Source of the DNA: an uncultured Roseibium sp.
Lineage (GTDB): Bacteria; Pseudomonadota; Alphaproteobacteria; Rhizobiales; Stappiaceae
DNA: 64,000 nucleotides
NCBI RefSeq assembly: GCF_963669205.1
Contig: NZ_OY769915.1
Span: 5,492,001-5,556,000, forward strand
Reading direction: 5' to 3'
The notes below the pieces were generated by a model. The model had not been told where the DNA came from and searched no databases. It saw nothing but the letters and a program-made list of their open reading frames with translations. Below are positions 34,916 through 43,521 of this stretch, piece by piece (the first letter of the stretch is position 1; the number at the start of each line of letters is the position of its first letter). The position numbers and the translations under genes are program-made.

Positions 34916-35306
34916 GTCTCGCTACGTGGAAATTTGGTGAGCGCAGAATGCGGTCGCCGACAGCTTTACGTCAAACCGTGCGAAGAACCAAGTCGGAATC
35001 CGCAAAAACCGGAAAGTCGTGCCGTCCCCGCGCCAAGTCCGCTGCATGCGCAGCGAACTCTGGAAAACTCTGTGAATTCATGGCGCTTTCTCCCGCCAAA
35101 GCGCTTTTGTATACGCTTTATTGACGGCTAACATCTATCAGCGGGAAAACCGCCATGTTCCCGCCCCATTTCTGGCCACATAGGTGTCCTTATCGTTCCG
35201 GCGGGCAGATTTTATTGAACGGTTTCTGTAAACACGGTTGGGTGGGTGCCTGCACATTAACCTGTTAACGACGTTGACAAGACCCTGTTGTCGACGCAAA
35301 AAGCGA
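34916..35306. other. Divergent intergenic region before DUF1036-pyk
   Basis: This 391-bp gap separates the divergent amidohydrolase and DUF1036 genes. It contains TTAACCTGTTAA at 35257-35268 and an imperfect inverted repeat GTTGACA / TGTCGAC at 35273-35295, placed where a DUF1036-pyk promoter would be expected. TTGACA at 35274 could be a -35 box but has no good -10 partner. No further gene is apparent. Confidence 0.4.
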
Positions 35307-35828
35307 ATGTCAGTAAAGCAGCAAAGTGAACGACTGCATATGTATGAGGTTGGGGAACGACACCAAGGATGGTCTCGGGCGCGCATCAACGCGCCTTTGA
35401 GGGCAGTTGTGGTCGCTGTCTTTACATTGCTGTTTTTCTCAATATCCAGTGACGGCGCATATGCCGATCTGCGGCTCTGCAACAAGACGGACAGTCAGGT
35501 TGGCGTGGCGATCGGCTACAAGGACAAGAGCGACTGGGTTACCGAGGGCTGGTGGAACCTCGCCTCGAATTCGTGCGAGACGTTGGTTCCGGGCGCCCTG
35601 GTGTCACGATACTATTACATCTACGCAGTTGACTACGATCAGTTCGGCGAATGGGGCGGACGTGCATTCATGTGCACCCGCGAGAAGGAATTCACCATCC
35701 GCGGCATTGAAGACTGTGTGGCCCGTGGCTTTGAGCGGACAGGCTTTTTTGAAATCGACACGGGTGAACAAAGCAGCTGGACGGTCCAGTTGACCGAACC
35801 CGTGCAACAAGGGACAGGTGGGCGATGA
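35307..35828 (+). CDS. Secreted DUF1036 protein
   Basis: A 173-residue protein with a long basic N-terminus, a hydrophobic segment (VVVAVFTLLFFSISS) ending in AYA and a DUF1036 domain starting DLRLCNKTDSQVGVAIGY, with WVTEGWWNL and about four Cys likely forming disulfides. Probably periplasmic; function unknown. ATG 35307 is used, though ATG 35340 is also possible. Its stop overlaps the pyruvate kinase start (ATGA), so the two are translationally coupled. Confidence 0.8.
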   Translation: MSVKQQSERLHMYEVGERHQGWSRARINAPLRAVVVAVFTLLFFSISSDGAYADLRLCNKTDSQVGVAIGYKDKSDWVTEGWWNLASNSCETLVPGALVSRYYYIYAVDYDQFGEWGGRAFMCTREKEFTIRGIEDCVARGFERTGFFEIDTGEQSSWTVQLTEPVQQGTGGR

Positions 35829-37261
35829 GGCGAAACCGGCGAGTGAAAATTCTAGCTACTCTCGGACCCTCTTCCTCAGAACAAGACATCATTGAAAACC
35901 TGTATCGCTCTGGAGCGGACGTGTTCCGCATCAACATGAGCCATACAAACCATGATCGTTTGGCACAGCTCGTTGAGCGAATCCGTTCTGCTGAAGAAAA
36001 GATTGGGAGACCGATCGGCATTCTGGCCGATCTTCAAGGTCCGAAACTGCGTGTGGGCACGTTCTCGGACGGCCCCGTGATGCTTGAAAACGGGGCGACA
36101 TTCACGCTGGATGCAGACACATCCGGCGGAGATATCAATCGGGTGCATCTTCCGCATCCAGAAATCCTGGAAGCTCTGGAACCTGGCCATCGGCTCCTGC
36201 TGGACGACGGCAAGATCCAGCTGACGGTGAAAGAGGCAAGCGCAACCAGGGCGGTGACCGAGGTCGTCGTCGGCGGAAAGCTCTCCGACCGCAAGGGCGT
36301 AAGCGTTCCGGACTCCGAGATTGCGACAAGCGCGATGACGGAAAAGGACCACAAGGACCTCATTGCCGCACTCGACCAGAAAGTCGACTGGGTCGCGCTC
36401 TCCTTCGTTCAGCGTCCTGACGATCTTGCCGAAGTCCGCAAGATCACGCGGGGACGCGCAGGGGTTCTGGCCAAGATCGAGAAGCCGCAGGCCATTGGCC
36501 GTCTGGACGAGATCATCGAACTGTCCGATGCAATCATGGTGGCGCGCGGCGATCTCGGCGTGGAAATGCCTCTGGAACAGGTGCCTGGCCTGCAGAAGCG
36601 GATCACGCGTGCCTGCAGGCGCGCGGGGAAGCCGGTCGTCATTGCCACACAGATGCTTGAATCCATGATTTCCTCGCCGGTACCGACCCGCGCCGAGGTC
36701 TCGGATGTCGCAACAGCGGTTTTCGAGGGTGCGGATGCGGTGATGCTGTCAGCAGAATCGGCCGCCGGCGATTTCCCCGTCGAAGCCGTCTCGACAATGG
36801 ACAAGATCGCGCATCAGGTTGAGCAGGACAACAACTACCGCACGATCATCGACGCCCAGCGCGCGGAACCGGAAGCAACCGGAGCGGATGCGATTTCCGC
36901 AGCGGCCCGCCAGATCGCGGAAACGCTCAATCTCGCTGCCGTCGTCTGCTATACGACATCGGGTGCCACCGGCTTGCGTGCGTCGCGCGAACGGCCGTCT
37001 TCCCCGGTGATCGTTCTGTCTCCCGTCCTGGCGACGGCGCGCCGCCTGTCGCTCGGATGGGGCCTTCACTGCGTCGTCAGTGATGACGCTTCCAACGAAG
37101 AGGACATGATCGATCGCGCCTGCCGCATTTCCTTTTCCGAGGGGTTCGCGAAACCTGGCCAGCGGGTCATCGTGACCGCGGGTGTCCCGTTCGGCACGCC
37201 AGGTTCCACCAACATGCTGCGGATCGCCTTCGTCGGCAACGACGGCCAGGGCGGCATTTGA
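35825..37261 (+). CDS. pyk: Pyruvate kinase
   Basis: A 478-residue enzyme with VKILATLGPSS, INMSHTNHD, the active-site signature VLAKIEKPQAI and ATQMLESM, and the allosteric C-terminal domain (residues 345-478). It converts phosphoenolpyruvate and ADP to pyruvate and ATP. The overlap with the secreted DUF1036 gene is a curious but widely seen alphaproteobacterial arrangement. A strong hairpin follows. Confidence 0.95.
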   Translation: MRRNRRVKILATLGPSSSEQDIIENLYRSGADVFRINMSHTNHDRLAQLVERIRSAEEKIGRPIGILADLQGPKLRVGTFSDGPVMLENGATFTLDADTSGGDINRVHLPHPEILEALEPGHRLLLDDGKIQLTVKEASATRAVTEVVVGGKLSDRKGVSVPDSEIATSAMTEKDHKDLIAALDQKVDWVALSFVQRPDDLAEVRKITRGRAGVLAKIEKPQAIGRLDEIIELSDAIMVARGDLGVEMPLEQVPGLQKRITRACRRAGKPVVIATQMLESMISSPVPTRAEVSDVATAVFEGADAVMLSAESAAGDFPVEAVSTMDKIAHQVEQDNNYRTIIDAQRAEPEATGADAISAAARQIAETLNLAAVVCYTTSGATGLRASRERPSSPVIVLSPVLATARRLSLGWGLHCVVSDDASNEEDMIDRACRISFSEGFAKPGQRVIVTAGVPFGTPGSTNMLRIAFVGNDGQGGI

Positions 37262-37283
37262 CGGTCTAATCGGTTGAAACGAT

Positions 37284-37307
37284 ATCGGGCGGCAACTGCC
37301 GCCCGAT
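37284..37307. terminator. Hairpin between convergent pyk and hydrolase genes
   Basis: A perfect 10-bp stem ATCGGGCGGC / GCCGCCCGAT with loop AACT, overlapping the last base of the convergent hydrolase stop codon. No T run on the + side. Confidence 0.6.
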
Positions 37308-38317
37308 CAGCCGGTGGTAACCGGCTGGCCCGCACCGTCTCCGTCCTTCACCATCGCCCCCTCTTCTTCGACCCGCCGTACCAGCCGCGACAATGCCTTG
37401 GCGATGTCTTCCGTGTGCGTGTGATGGGGCATGTGGCCGGCTTCGTCCAGCATGAGCAGTTGCGCGTTAGGCAAATCCCGCATGAGCCCTTCGCAATGGA
37501 TCGAAGGCCAGACAACCGTATCCTCCGTTCCGCTGACCACGAGCGCGGGCTGGCGCAACATGGAATATGACCGGGATTGACAGATGATTTCCGGCTTCAG
37601 AAAGGCAATCTGGCGGGCATTCGCGCGGAATGAAGGCGGCCTGAACAGAAGCGGCAGTCTTATACCCGCGGCGTAGTCCCGCGGCGAGCGGTCGGGAAGA
37701 AACACATTCGTCATGGCGCTCGGCGCAAGCAGACCGCCGACGGGAAGCGTGAGGGTCCAGCAGAAAAGGGCACCGATCACGGGCATCGCGGCAACGGTGT
37801 AGTACCAGTTCACACCGCCGGGCCATTCATGGGTGACCGGGGCAAGAAACGCCAGACCCTTGACCCGGTCGGGCGCTGCAAGACCAAGTGCCGCCGTCAC
37901 GGCGCTGCCGAGAGAATGCCCCACGACGATAGCCGTCTCGATCTCCAGTGCCTCCAGCAGACCTGCAATCGCTTCGGCCTGCCCGCCGGGCCGGTCGGAG
38001 CCGGGAAGCCGGCAGCTGGAAAAGCCAAGCCCTGGCCGGTCGATGAACAGAAGCGAATGACGGCCCTTGAGCGCCTCCAGGAACGCCATCTGCATGTCAT
38101 AGGCGTTGCCGCTTGCTCCGTGCAGAAACACAAGCACGGGCGCTCTCCTGTCCTGCTCGGACACCTTGTAGAGGTGATAGTGGAGATTGACGCCGTCGGC
38201 CTCGAAAACGCTGCCATCGGGCAGGTAGCGGCGCCTGATTTGCCGAACCTGAACCAGGGTATACAGGAATGCGGCCAGGAACGGCGCGCCGATGAGGAGA
38301 AAGACAATCAAAACCAT
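37307..38317 (-). CDS. Membrane-anchored alpha/beta hydrolase
   Basis: A 336-residue alpha/beta hydrolase with an N-terminal hydrophobic anchor (residues 1-23), oxyanion loop FLHGASGNAYDM, nucleophile elbow VVGHSLGSA, and late SGTEDTVVW and DEAGHMPHH carrying the catalytic Asp and His. Similar proteins are lipases, epoxide hydrolases or haloperoxidase-like esterases; the substrate is unknown. It probably faces the periplasm or sits on the inner membrane. Confidence 0.82.
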   Translation of the reverse strand: MVLIVFLLIGAPFLAAFLYTLVQVRQIRRRYLPDGSVFEADGVNLHYHLYKVSEQDRRAPVLVFLHGASGNAYDMQMAFLEALKGRHSLLFIDRPGLGFSSCRLPGSDRPGGQAEAIAGLLEALEIETAIVVGHSLGSAVTAALGLAAPDRVKGLAFLAPVTHEWPGGVNWYYTVAAMPVIGALFCWTLTLPVGGLLAPSAMTNVFLPDRSPRDYAAGIRLPLLFRPPSFRANARQIAFLKPEIICQSRSYSMLRQPALVVSGTEDTVVWPSIHCEGLMRDLPNAQLLMLDEAGHMPHHTHTEDIAKALSRLVRRVEEEGAMVKDGDGAGQPVTTG

Positions 38318-38383
38318 AGCGCGAACATAGCTTTCGCGCCGGACGCTTCAAGAGCAGCTACGCGAAGACCGGTCTCACAGGCG

Positions 38384-39046
38384 CTACGCCGGTGCGCCCT
38401 CTGCCTTCTTTTCAAGATCTTCGATTGCCTCGACGGCGTTTTCAAGCCCGGGATTGACCTCGAGCGCCCGCTTGAATGTCACCAGCGCGTCGTCGTCGAA
38501 ACCCAGCCTGCGCTGAATGATCGCAAGTCCGGAAAGCGCGCCCCAGTGACGCGGCTCAAGCGCAAGCGTGCGCTCTATGTCGACGAGTGACTTTCCGAAA
38601 TCCTCGCGCATGTAATGAACGGTTGCCCGCCGGTTCCATCCCTCCGCGAAGGACGGTTTCAGCACGACGACCACGTCGAGAAGATCGAGGGCAAGAGCGT
38701 GATCATCCGCCTGGATCGCCTTGCCCGCGCGCGACATCAGGATATCGACCGTATCGCTGCCCGATTCCATCCAGATCATCTGGATCTCCCGTGCGGCGCG
38801 TTCCGTGTCCGATGATTCTTCCGACTTGGCAAGATCGTCGAACAACTGGTCGAGACGGGATTGTTCCTCTTCAGGGTCCGCCTCTTCGACAACCACCTGG
38901 CCGCCGGCTTCCGGCAGATCTTCCGGCAGGGGATTGAAATCTTCCGCAGAGGGTGGGTCTACCTCGGGGCCGAGATCGGGCACCGGCTGCGCTCCGGCGA
39001 GGAGCGGCACCATGAAGAACAGGCTTGTAAACACAAAAATCCGCAT
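38384..39046 (-). CDS. Periplasmic TPR protein
   Basis: A 220-residue protein with a signal peptide (first 19 residues, ending AGA), an acidic, Pro-rich stretch (residues 20-75) and about three TPR motifs (EGWNRRATVHYMREDFGKSL and others) up to the C-terminus. It is of a type common in Rhizobiales and of unknown function. It ends 66 bp before the hydrolase gene on the same strand. Confidence 0.78.
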   Translation of the reverse strand: MRIFVFTSLFFMVPLLAGAQPVPDLGPEVDPPSAEDFNPLPEDLPEAGGQVVVEEADPEEEQSRLDQLFDDLAKSEESSDTERAAREIQMIWMESGSDTVDILMSRAGKAIQADDHALALDLLDVVVVLKPSFAEGWNRRATVHYMREDFGKSLVDIERTLALEPRHWGALSGLAIIQRRLGFDDDALVTFKRALEVNPGLENAVEAIEDLEKKAEGAPA

Positions 39047-39207
39047 CCAACGATTATGGGTCGTTGAATGCGGTGGTCAATCCGGGAATTTGACACTTCT
39101 TCGTGCGCGCGGCCCTTTCCGTGATCGAAGCTGCTATCGTCATGCGATTAAACGCTTCGATCATCAGGAGTTTTCACCACTCCCGGGACGCGCCCGAAAA
39201 ACGGGAC

Positions 39208-39333
39208 TTAGCCCTGACGCGCCTTGAAGCGCGGATTTTTCTTGTTGATGATGTACACGCGGCCTTTGCGGCGCACCATGCGGTTGTCCCGGTGGCGGGT
39301 CATCAACGCCTTGAGCGAGTTCTTGATCTTCAT
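39208..39333 (-). CDS. rpmJ: 50S ribosomal protein L36, type B (YkgO form)
   Basis: A 41-residue protein: MKIKNSLKALMTRHRDN, then VRRKGRVYIINKKNPRFKARQG. The zinc-binding Cys/His residues of classical L36 are absent, which marks the zinc-independent type. An AAGGGGAC ribosome site precedes the ATG. Together with the zinc-free L31 at 6856, it indicates ribosomes that do not draw on zinc for these two proteins. Confidence 0.93.
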   Translation of the reverse strand: MKIKNSLKALMTRHRDNRMVRRKGRVYIINKKNPRFKARQG

Positions 39334-39484
39334 GTCACTGTCCCCTTCCGGGGTCCCGTTACTTTAAACCAAATGAGCGCCTGCGGCGCTCACATTCTAT
39401 TCTGGCTGCCTTTGATCGTGCCGCTGTGCCGCACCGGTCTCCAGATCAACCCGCGCGTCCTGAAACCTTCATTCAGCGCAAAAA

Positions 39485-39559
39485 TGGTGGGCGTGACAGG
39501 GATTGAACCTGTGACCCCTTCGATGTCAACGAAGTGCTCTCCCGCTGAGCTACACGCCC
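39485..39559 (-). tRNA. tRNA-Val (GAC)
   Basis: A 75-nt cloverleaf on the minus strand. Acceptor stem GGGCGTG / CACGCCC is followed by an encoded ACCA end. The anticodon stem CTTCG / CGAAG holds loop TTGACAT with anticodon GAC, and the T arm is GGTTCAATCC with matching stems. All features are canonical. Confidence 0.97.
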
Positions 39560-39693
39560 GAATTTCTCGGTAATCCGGCGCCGAGCGCCGTAGTGGGGTG
39601 CGATATAACGGGGATCGGCATTCAGCGCAACCCTGTTCTTCATCGAACCATCAAATTTTCCCTACCCCGATTGCCCGCCTGAAATACAATGCG

Positions 39694-40053
39694 TCATGCG
39701 GCCAGCATGCGCTCCACTTCCTGAACAAGATCCTTCAGATGGAAGGGCTTGGACAGAACCTTCGCATCCTTGGGCGCATCGGATTCGGGATTGAGCGCGA
39801 CCGCGGCAAACCCGGTTATGAACATGACTTTAAGGTCGGGATCCAGCTCCGTCGCCCGCCGTGCAAGCTCGATCCCGTCCATCTCCGGCATGACGATGTC
39901 TGTCAGCAGCAGGGAGAACGGTTCTTCGCGCAATCGTTCATATGCGCTCCTGCCGTTATCGAAAGAAACGACGTCATGCCCGGCGTTTTCCAGCGCTTTT
40001 GCAAGAAACCGGCGCATATCGTTATCATCTTCAGCAAGCAGGATACGCGACAT
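39694..40053 (-). CDS. cpdR: Cell-cycle response regulator CpdR
   Basis: A 119-residue single-domain receiver: LLAEDDNDMRRFLAKALE, phospho-acceptor Asp52 in TDIVMPEMDG, Thr in FITGFAAVAL, Lys in LSKPFHLKDL. It matches CpdR, which in unphosphorylated form brings ClpXP to the cell pole and primes degradation of CtrA-pathway substrates. The C-terminus ends in Ala-Ala, the kind of end ClpX recognises. The upstream 35 codons of the frame are not part of the family. It is divergent from a second N-formylglutamate amidohydrolase gene. Confidence 0.9.
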   Translation of the reverse strand: MSRILLAEDDNDMRRFLAKALENAGHDVVSFDNGRSAYERLREEPFSLLLTDIVMPEMDGIELARRATELDPDLKVMFITGFAAVALNPESDAPKDAKVLSKPFHLKDLVQEVERMLAA

Positions 40054-40272
40054 TGTAAACAACCATTGCTTTATTTTCGATTTGGCGGCATCGGGATCCG
40101 GCCTTTTGCCGGTTATAGCCCGAATTCCACAGAATGATAGGGAGAAATAGTTCTTCAAAGCTTTTGATCAGCCGACTGTGGACTGTGTGTTGATTCCTTG
40201 GCACCATAGACACAGGTAATCGGCAGCGATCGGAGTGGCCTTGCCCGAAGGTAAAACAACAGGACGGACAAT

Positions 40273-41193
40273 TTGACGGACGATATGCAGCCCTCGTTCA
40301 ATGAGCCCTTCATAGCCGACTTTAACGGCTCGTCAGCATTTGACGTCCTTTGCCCTGCAGATCAACGGGTACCTTACGTATTCAACTCACCCCACTCCGG
40401 CCGGCAGTACTCGCAACAGTTTCTGGCCTCCTCGCGCCTGGACGAGAGCGCGATCCGGCGGTCTGAAGACGCCTTCGTGGATGATCTGTTCGCGCATGTC
40501 GTTCCCCTCGGCGCACCGCTTTTGCGCGCGCATTTCCCCCGTGCCTATCTGGATGTGAACCGCGAACCGTATGAACTCGATCCGAAGATGTTCGACGGCA
40601 GGTTGCCGTCCTATGCCAATATACGCTCGATCCGGGTCGCCGGGGGACTGGGCACCGTCGCACGCATCGTCAGCGAGAACCACGAGATCTACCGGCACAG
40701 GTTGCCTGTCGAAGAAGCTCTGAACCGGATCGAGGAAATCTACAAGCCGTATCATTCGACATTGCGCCGGCTGCTCGCGCAGACCCACGTCACGTTCGGA
40801 TACGCCGTCCTGATCGACTGTCACTCGATGCCCTCCAGTGTCAAATGCCAGACAACCGACGTGCGCCCCGACTTCATTCTGGGGGATCGGTACGGCACGA
40901 GCTGTAACAGCGAACTGACGGAGTATGCGTGCTCGATTCTCCGCGGCATGGGCTACAGCGTCAGCCGCAACAAACCCTACGCCGGCGGTTTCATTACCGA
41001 GCACTATGGCCGGCCGGCGAGCGGGCTGCACGCGCTGCAGATCGAAATCAATCGCGGCCTCTACATGAACGAGGCGACGCACGAACATTCTCCCGGTTTT
41101 GAAGATCTCTTTCACAATCTGAAGCAGTTCGCGCAGGAACTGATCGCGATGCCGGATGCCGCACTGCCTGCGGATTCGATTGCCGCCGAATAA
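40273..41193 (+). CDS. N-formylglutamate amidohydrolase family protein, second copy
   Basis: A 306-residue FGase-family enzyme with FNSPHSGRQYSQ, DLFAHVVPLGAP, ARAYLDVNREPYELD-type metal residues (DVNREPYELD) and VLIDCHSMPS. It is closer to HutG-type enzymes than the copy at 34106. The start is TTG at 40273 after AGGACGGA, with ATG 40285 as an alternative. It sits between cpdR and a small RNA. Confidence 0.85.
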   Translation: MTDDMQPSFNEPFIADFNGSSAFDVLCPADQRVPYVFNSPHSGRQYSQQFLASSRLDESAIRRSEDAFVDDLFAHVVPLGAPLLRAHFPRAYLDVNREPYELDPKMFDGRLPSYANIRSIRVAGGLGTVARIVSENHEIYRHRLPVEEALNRIEEIYKPYHSTLRRLLAQTHVTFGYAVLIDCHSMPSSVKCQTTDVRPDFILGDRYGTSCNSELTEYACSILRGMGYSVSRNKPYAGGFITEHYGRPASGLHALQIEINRGLYMNEATHEHSPGFEDLFHNLKQFAQELIAMPDAALPADSIAAE

Positions 41194-41209
41194 CTTTTCC
41201 TCAACCCCC

Positions 41210-41294
41210 AAAAAAAGAGGCCGCACTCTTGCGAGGCGGCCCGAGTCTAGGGAGGAAACGCCCAAGGAGGGCGATGCGATAAAAGATATCGCAC
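41210..41294 (-). ncRNA. suhB/mmgR-like small RNA (alpha-r8 type), candidate
   Basis: On the minus strand an RNA of about 85 nt would begin near 41294. It has hairpin TGCGAT-N7-ATCGCA, a second hairpin GCCC-tcctt-GGGC, the single-stranded segment GTTTCCTCCCTAGAC, and a terminator (GCCGC / GCGGC stem, then CTC and seven T). The GTTTCCTCCC stretch, the length, and the place next to an inositol-monophosphatase-type gene and an N-formylglutamate amidohydrolase match what I recall of the suhB RNA / MmgR family, which limits polyhydroxybutyrate granules in Sinorhizobium. Assignment is from memory and needs a covariance search. Confidence 0.65.
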
Positions 41295-41300
41295 TGCAAT

Positions 41301-41329
41301 AAAATCGCATTGCAGTGCACAAAGGTCAA
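41301..41329 (-). promoter_or_regulatory. Candidate sigma-70 promoter of the small RNA
   Basis: On the minus strand TTGACC (41324-41329), a 17-bp spacer and GATTTT (41301-41306) place a start near 41294. An inverted repeat CACTGCAA / TTGCAGTG (41294-41319) covers the -10 region and could be an operator. Confidence 0.5.
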
Positions 41330-41469
41330 GTCGTAAATAGGTAGTATCCTGTACAAACTATAGGCAAAATACCCTATTTTTGAGATTCAATTTTCAGCAC
41401 AAGAGATTATACAAGCGGCAAATCGAGTGATATTCGATGCGCGTGCGCAGGGTCCGTCAGGAAAATTCA

Positions 41470-42267
41470 ATGAATGAAACCGCTTCAAAACCGAACAGGT
41501 TTGTACCCTTTCTGGAAGAACTGGCAGATGCCTCCACGGCGGCGATCATGCCGCATTTCCGCCAGGGCTTTGAAGTCGACAACAAGCTCGACACCGGTTT
41601 CGACCCCGTTACGGTCGCCGACCGCGATGGCGAGACCGCAATGCGCGCCCTGATCAACAGCGCCTTTCCCGATCACGGCATACTCGGTGAGGAACACGGT
41701 CCGGAAAAGCTGGATGCGGACCATGTGTGGGTTCTCGACCCGATCGATGGCACGCGGGCGTTCATCACCGGTTTGCCAACATGGGGGACCTTGATCGGAC
41801 TTCGGACTGCCGGGACGCCAAGTCTCGGCATGATGGCGCAACCCTTTATCGGCGAGCGCTTTGCCGGAGACTGCCGTCAGGCCTGGTACAGCGGTCCTCA
41901 GGGGACCGGAACGCTTAGAGCCCGGCGCTGCAGCCGCCTCGAAGATGCATCCATTTTCACGACAACGCCGGTTCTCTTCAACGAAGCGGAACGGACGGCC
42001 TTCGACCGCATCGAAGCCTCTGCGCGGCTGTCCCGGTACGGAACGGATTGCTATGCCTATTGCATGGTTGCGGCAGGACATGGGGACGCGGTGATCGAAT
42101 CCGGCCTTCAGGCCTATGACATTGTCGCACTTGTGCCGATCATCGAGGGCGCGGGCGGCGTGGTGACGACCTGGACGGGCGGTTCACCTGCCGAGGGCGG
42201 CCGGATTCTTGCCAGCGGTGACCCGCGTCTCCACGACAGGCTCCTGAAAGAACTTTCCAGGGTGTAG
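41470..42267 (+). CDS. Inositol monophosphatase family phosphatase (HisN/SuhB-like)
   Basis: A 265-residue enzyme with the metal-binding motifs of the IMPase family: GEEHGPE (Glu), WVLDPIDGTRAFITGLP (DPIDGT) and GLQAYDIVALVPIIEGAGG (late Asp). In alphaproteobacteria close relatives often act as histidinol-phosphatase HisN; inositol-1-phosphate or NADP phosphatase activity is also possible. The AGGA site and ATG 41470 fix the start. It lies just beyond the small RNA that bears the suhB name in Rfam. Confidence 0.85.
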   Translation: MNETASKPNRFVPFLEELADASTAAIMPHFRQGFEVDNKLDTGFDPVTVADRDGETAMRALINSAFPDHGILGEEHGPEKLDADHVWVLDPIDGTRAFITGLPTWGTLIGLRTAGTPSLGMMAQPFIGERFAGDCRQAWYSGPQGTGTLRARRCSRLEDASIFTTTPVLFNEAERTAFDRIEASARLSRYGTDCYAYCMVAAGHGDAVIESGLQAYDIVALVPIIEGAGGVVTTWTGGSPAEGGRILASGDPRLHDRLLKELSRV

Positions 42268-42287
42268 ACCCAAGAAAAGTCCTGAAC

Positions 42288-43423
42288 TTAGCGCTGACTA
42301 ACCTCGGCCAGGCCGGACTTGCCGGCATCGCGCACGACCGTGGCGGTCGACTTCAGGCGGGCTTCGGCCAGTTCCTGCTCCGCTTCGAAACCGGGAATGA
42401 AGGCGTCGAAGGCCGCCCAGAACTGGTCGCGGTAGACATCGCGTTCCATCATGATCTCATGGGCGGCGCCCGGAATTTCCACATAAGCGGCCGACCGGGT
42501 GCGGGCGACGAAGTCCTCGATGATCGGTGTTGAGACGATCCGGTCCTCTCCGGCGCCGAGCATCAGGCAGGGCAGCTTGATCCCGGGACCGGCGGTGCGC
42601 CTGCGAAGCGGCATCATCGTACGCGCGGCGGCGTTCAGCCAGCCGAAGGTCGCCGACCCGATGCCGAGTTCGGGCGCCCTGTCCAGAACCTTTCTGCACC
42701 GTTCGAAACGCGTCTGATCCGATGTCTGGCGGTTCTTTTCAAACGGCACCATCAGCTTGCTGTTTCCGCCGGGCACGTAGAGCCGGCCCAGGCCGATGAT
42801 CGACATCAGGCGCGCAAGCGGGTAGCCGACCTTCTCCACGATGGCCGATGTTTTCGGAGCACTCGCACGCAGGGGAGGTTTGCCCAGAAGTCCCAAGGTG
42901 ACGATCCGCATGAACCGGCGAAATGAATCGCCTATCCCCAGAGCATGGCTGCCCGACGGCAAACCGAGCAGGGGGCTCGTGATCACCGCACGGTCCAGCA
43001 TCGTGCGAAGGCGCGCCGTATCGCTCAGGAGGACAAGCCCCCCGTGGAATGGGCGAGGGCGAAATGCGGACCTGCATAGTGGGCGAGGGAGACTTCCTTG
43101 AGGATCGTGCGCAGATCCGTCCGGAACTTGCGGAAATTTGAAATATGCCCCCGCCGCGCACTGCGTGTCACGCGCTGCGAACCGCCCTGCCCGCGCCAGT
43201 CGAAGGCAACCACGTCGAAGCCGCGTTTGCGCAGATCCTCGACCACCTCGAAATACTTCTCGATGAACTCCGCACGCCCCTGAAGCAGCGTCACGGTCCC
43301 GCGCCGGTGCTCTCCCGTTCCGGCCCAGTGCGCATAGCGGATGCGGACACCGTCGGGCGTGGTCGCAAATCCGGCTTTGGCCCCGTCGGGTACGGGATTG
43401 TCGGGGTGATCGATCAGGTCCAT
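42288..43423 (-). pseudogene. Frameshifted alpha/beta hydrolase (monoacylglycerol lipase type)
   Basis: Two frames together make one lipase. The first, from ATG 43423, reads MDLIDHPDNP through DWRGQGGSQR to FALAHSTGG and then hits a stop at 43025. The family sequence resumes at once in another frame (GLVLLSDTARLRTMLDR) and runs normally to 42288, including the late LMLGAGEDRIV and PGAAHEIMMER with Asp and His. The break falls at a run of six G (plus-strand C, 43038-43043), immediately after the nucleophile Ser; one extra G would restore the frame. It may be a real mutation, a phase-variable tract or a sequencing error. Confidence 0.8.
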
Positions 43424-43521
43424 GGTTCTTTGTGATACCCGCCTTCGGGCGGCCCGACAACAGACTTCAGGCCGGTGCGTTGAAGCACCGGCCGGAAAGT
43501 CACTTTTTGCCTCGGCAAATC

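Noticed and set aside
35257..35268. TTAACCTGTTAA as a CtrA box before DUF1036-pyk
   Set aside because: The spacer is 4 bp rather than 7, and there is no other support.
43471..43494. GGCCGGTGC / GCACCGGCC hairpin as a terminator of the secreted-protein gene
   Set aside because: No T run follows on either strand, so I left it out as a terminator.
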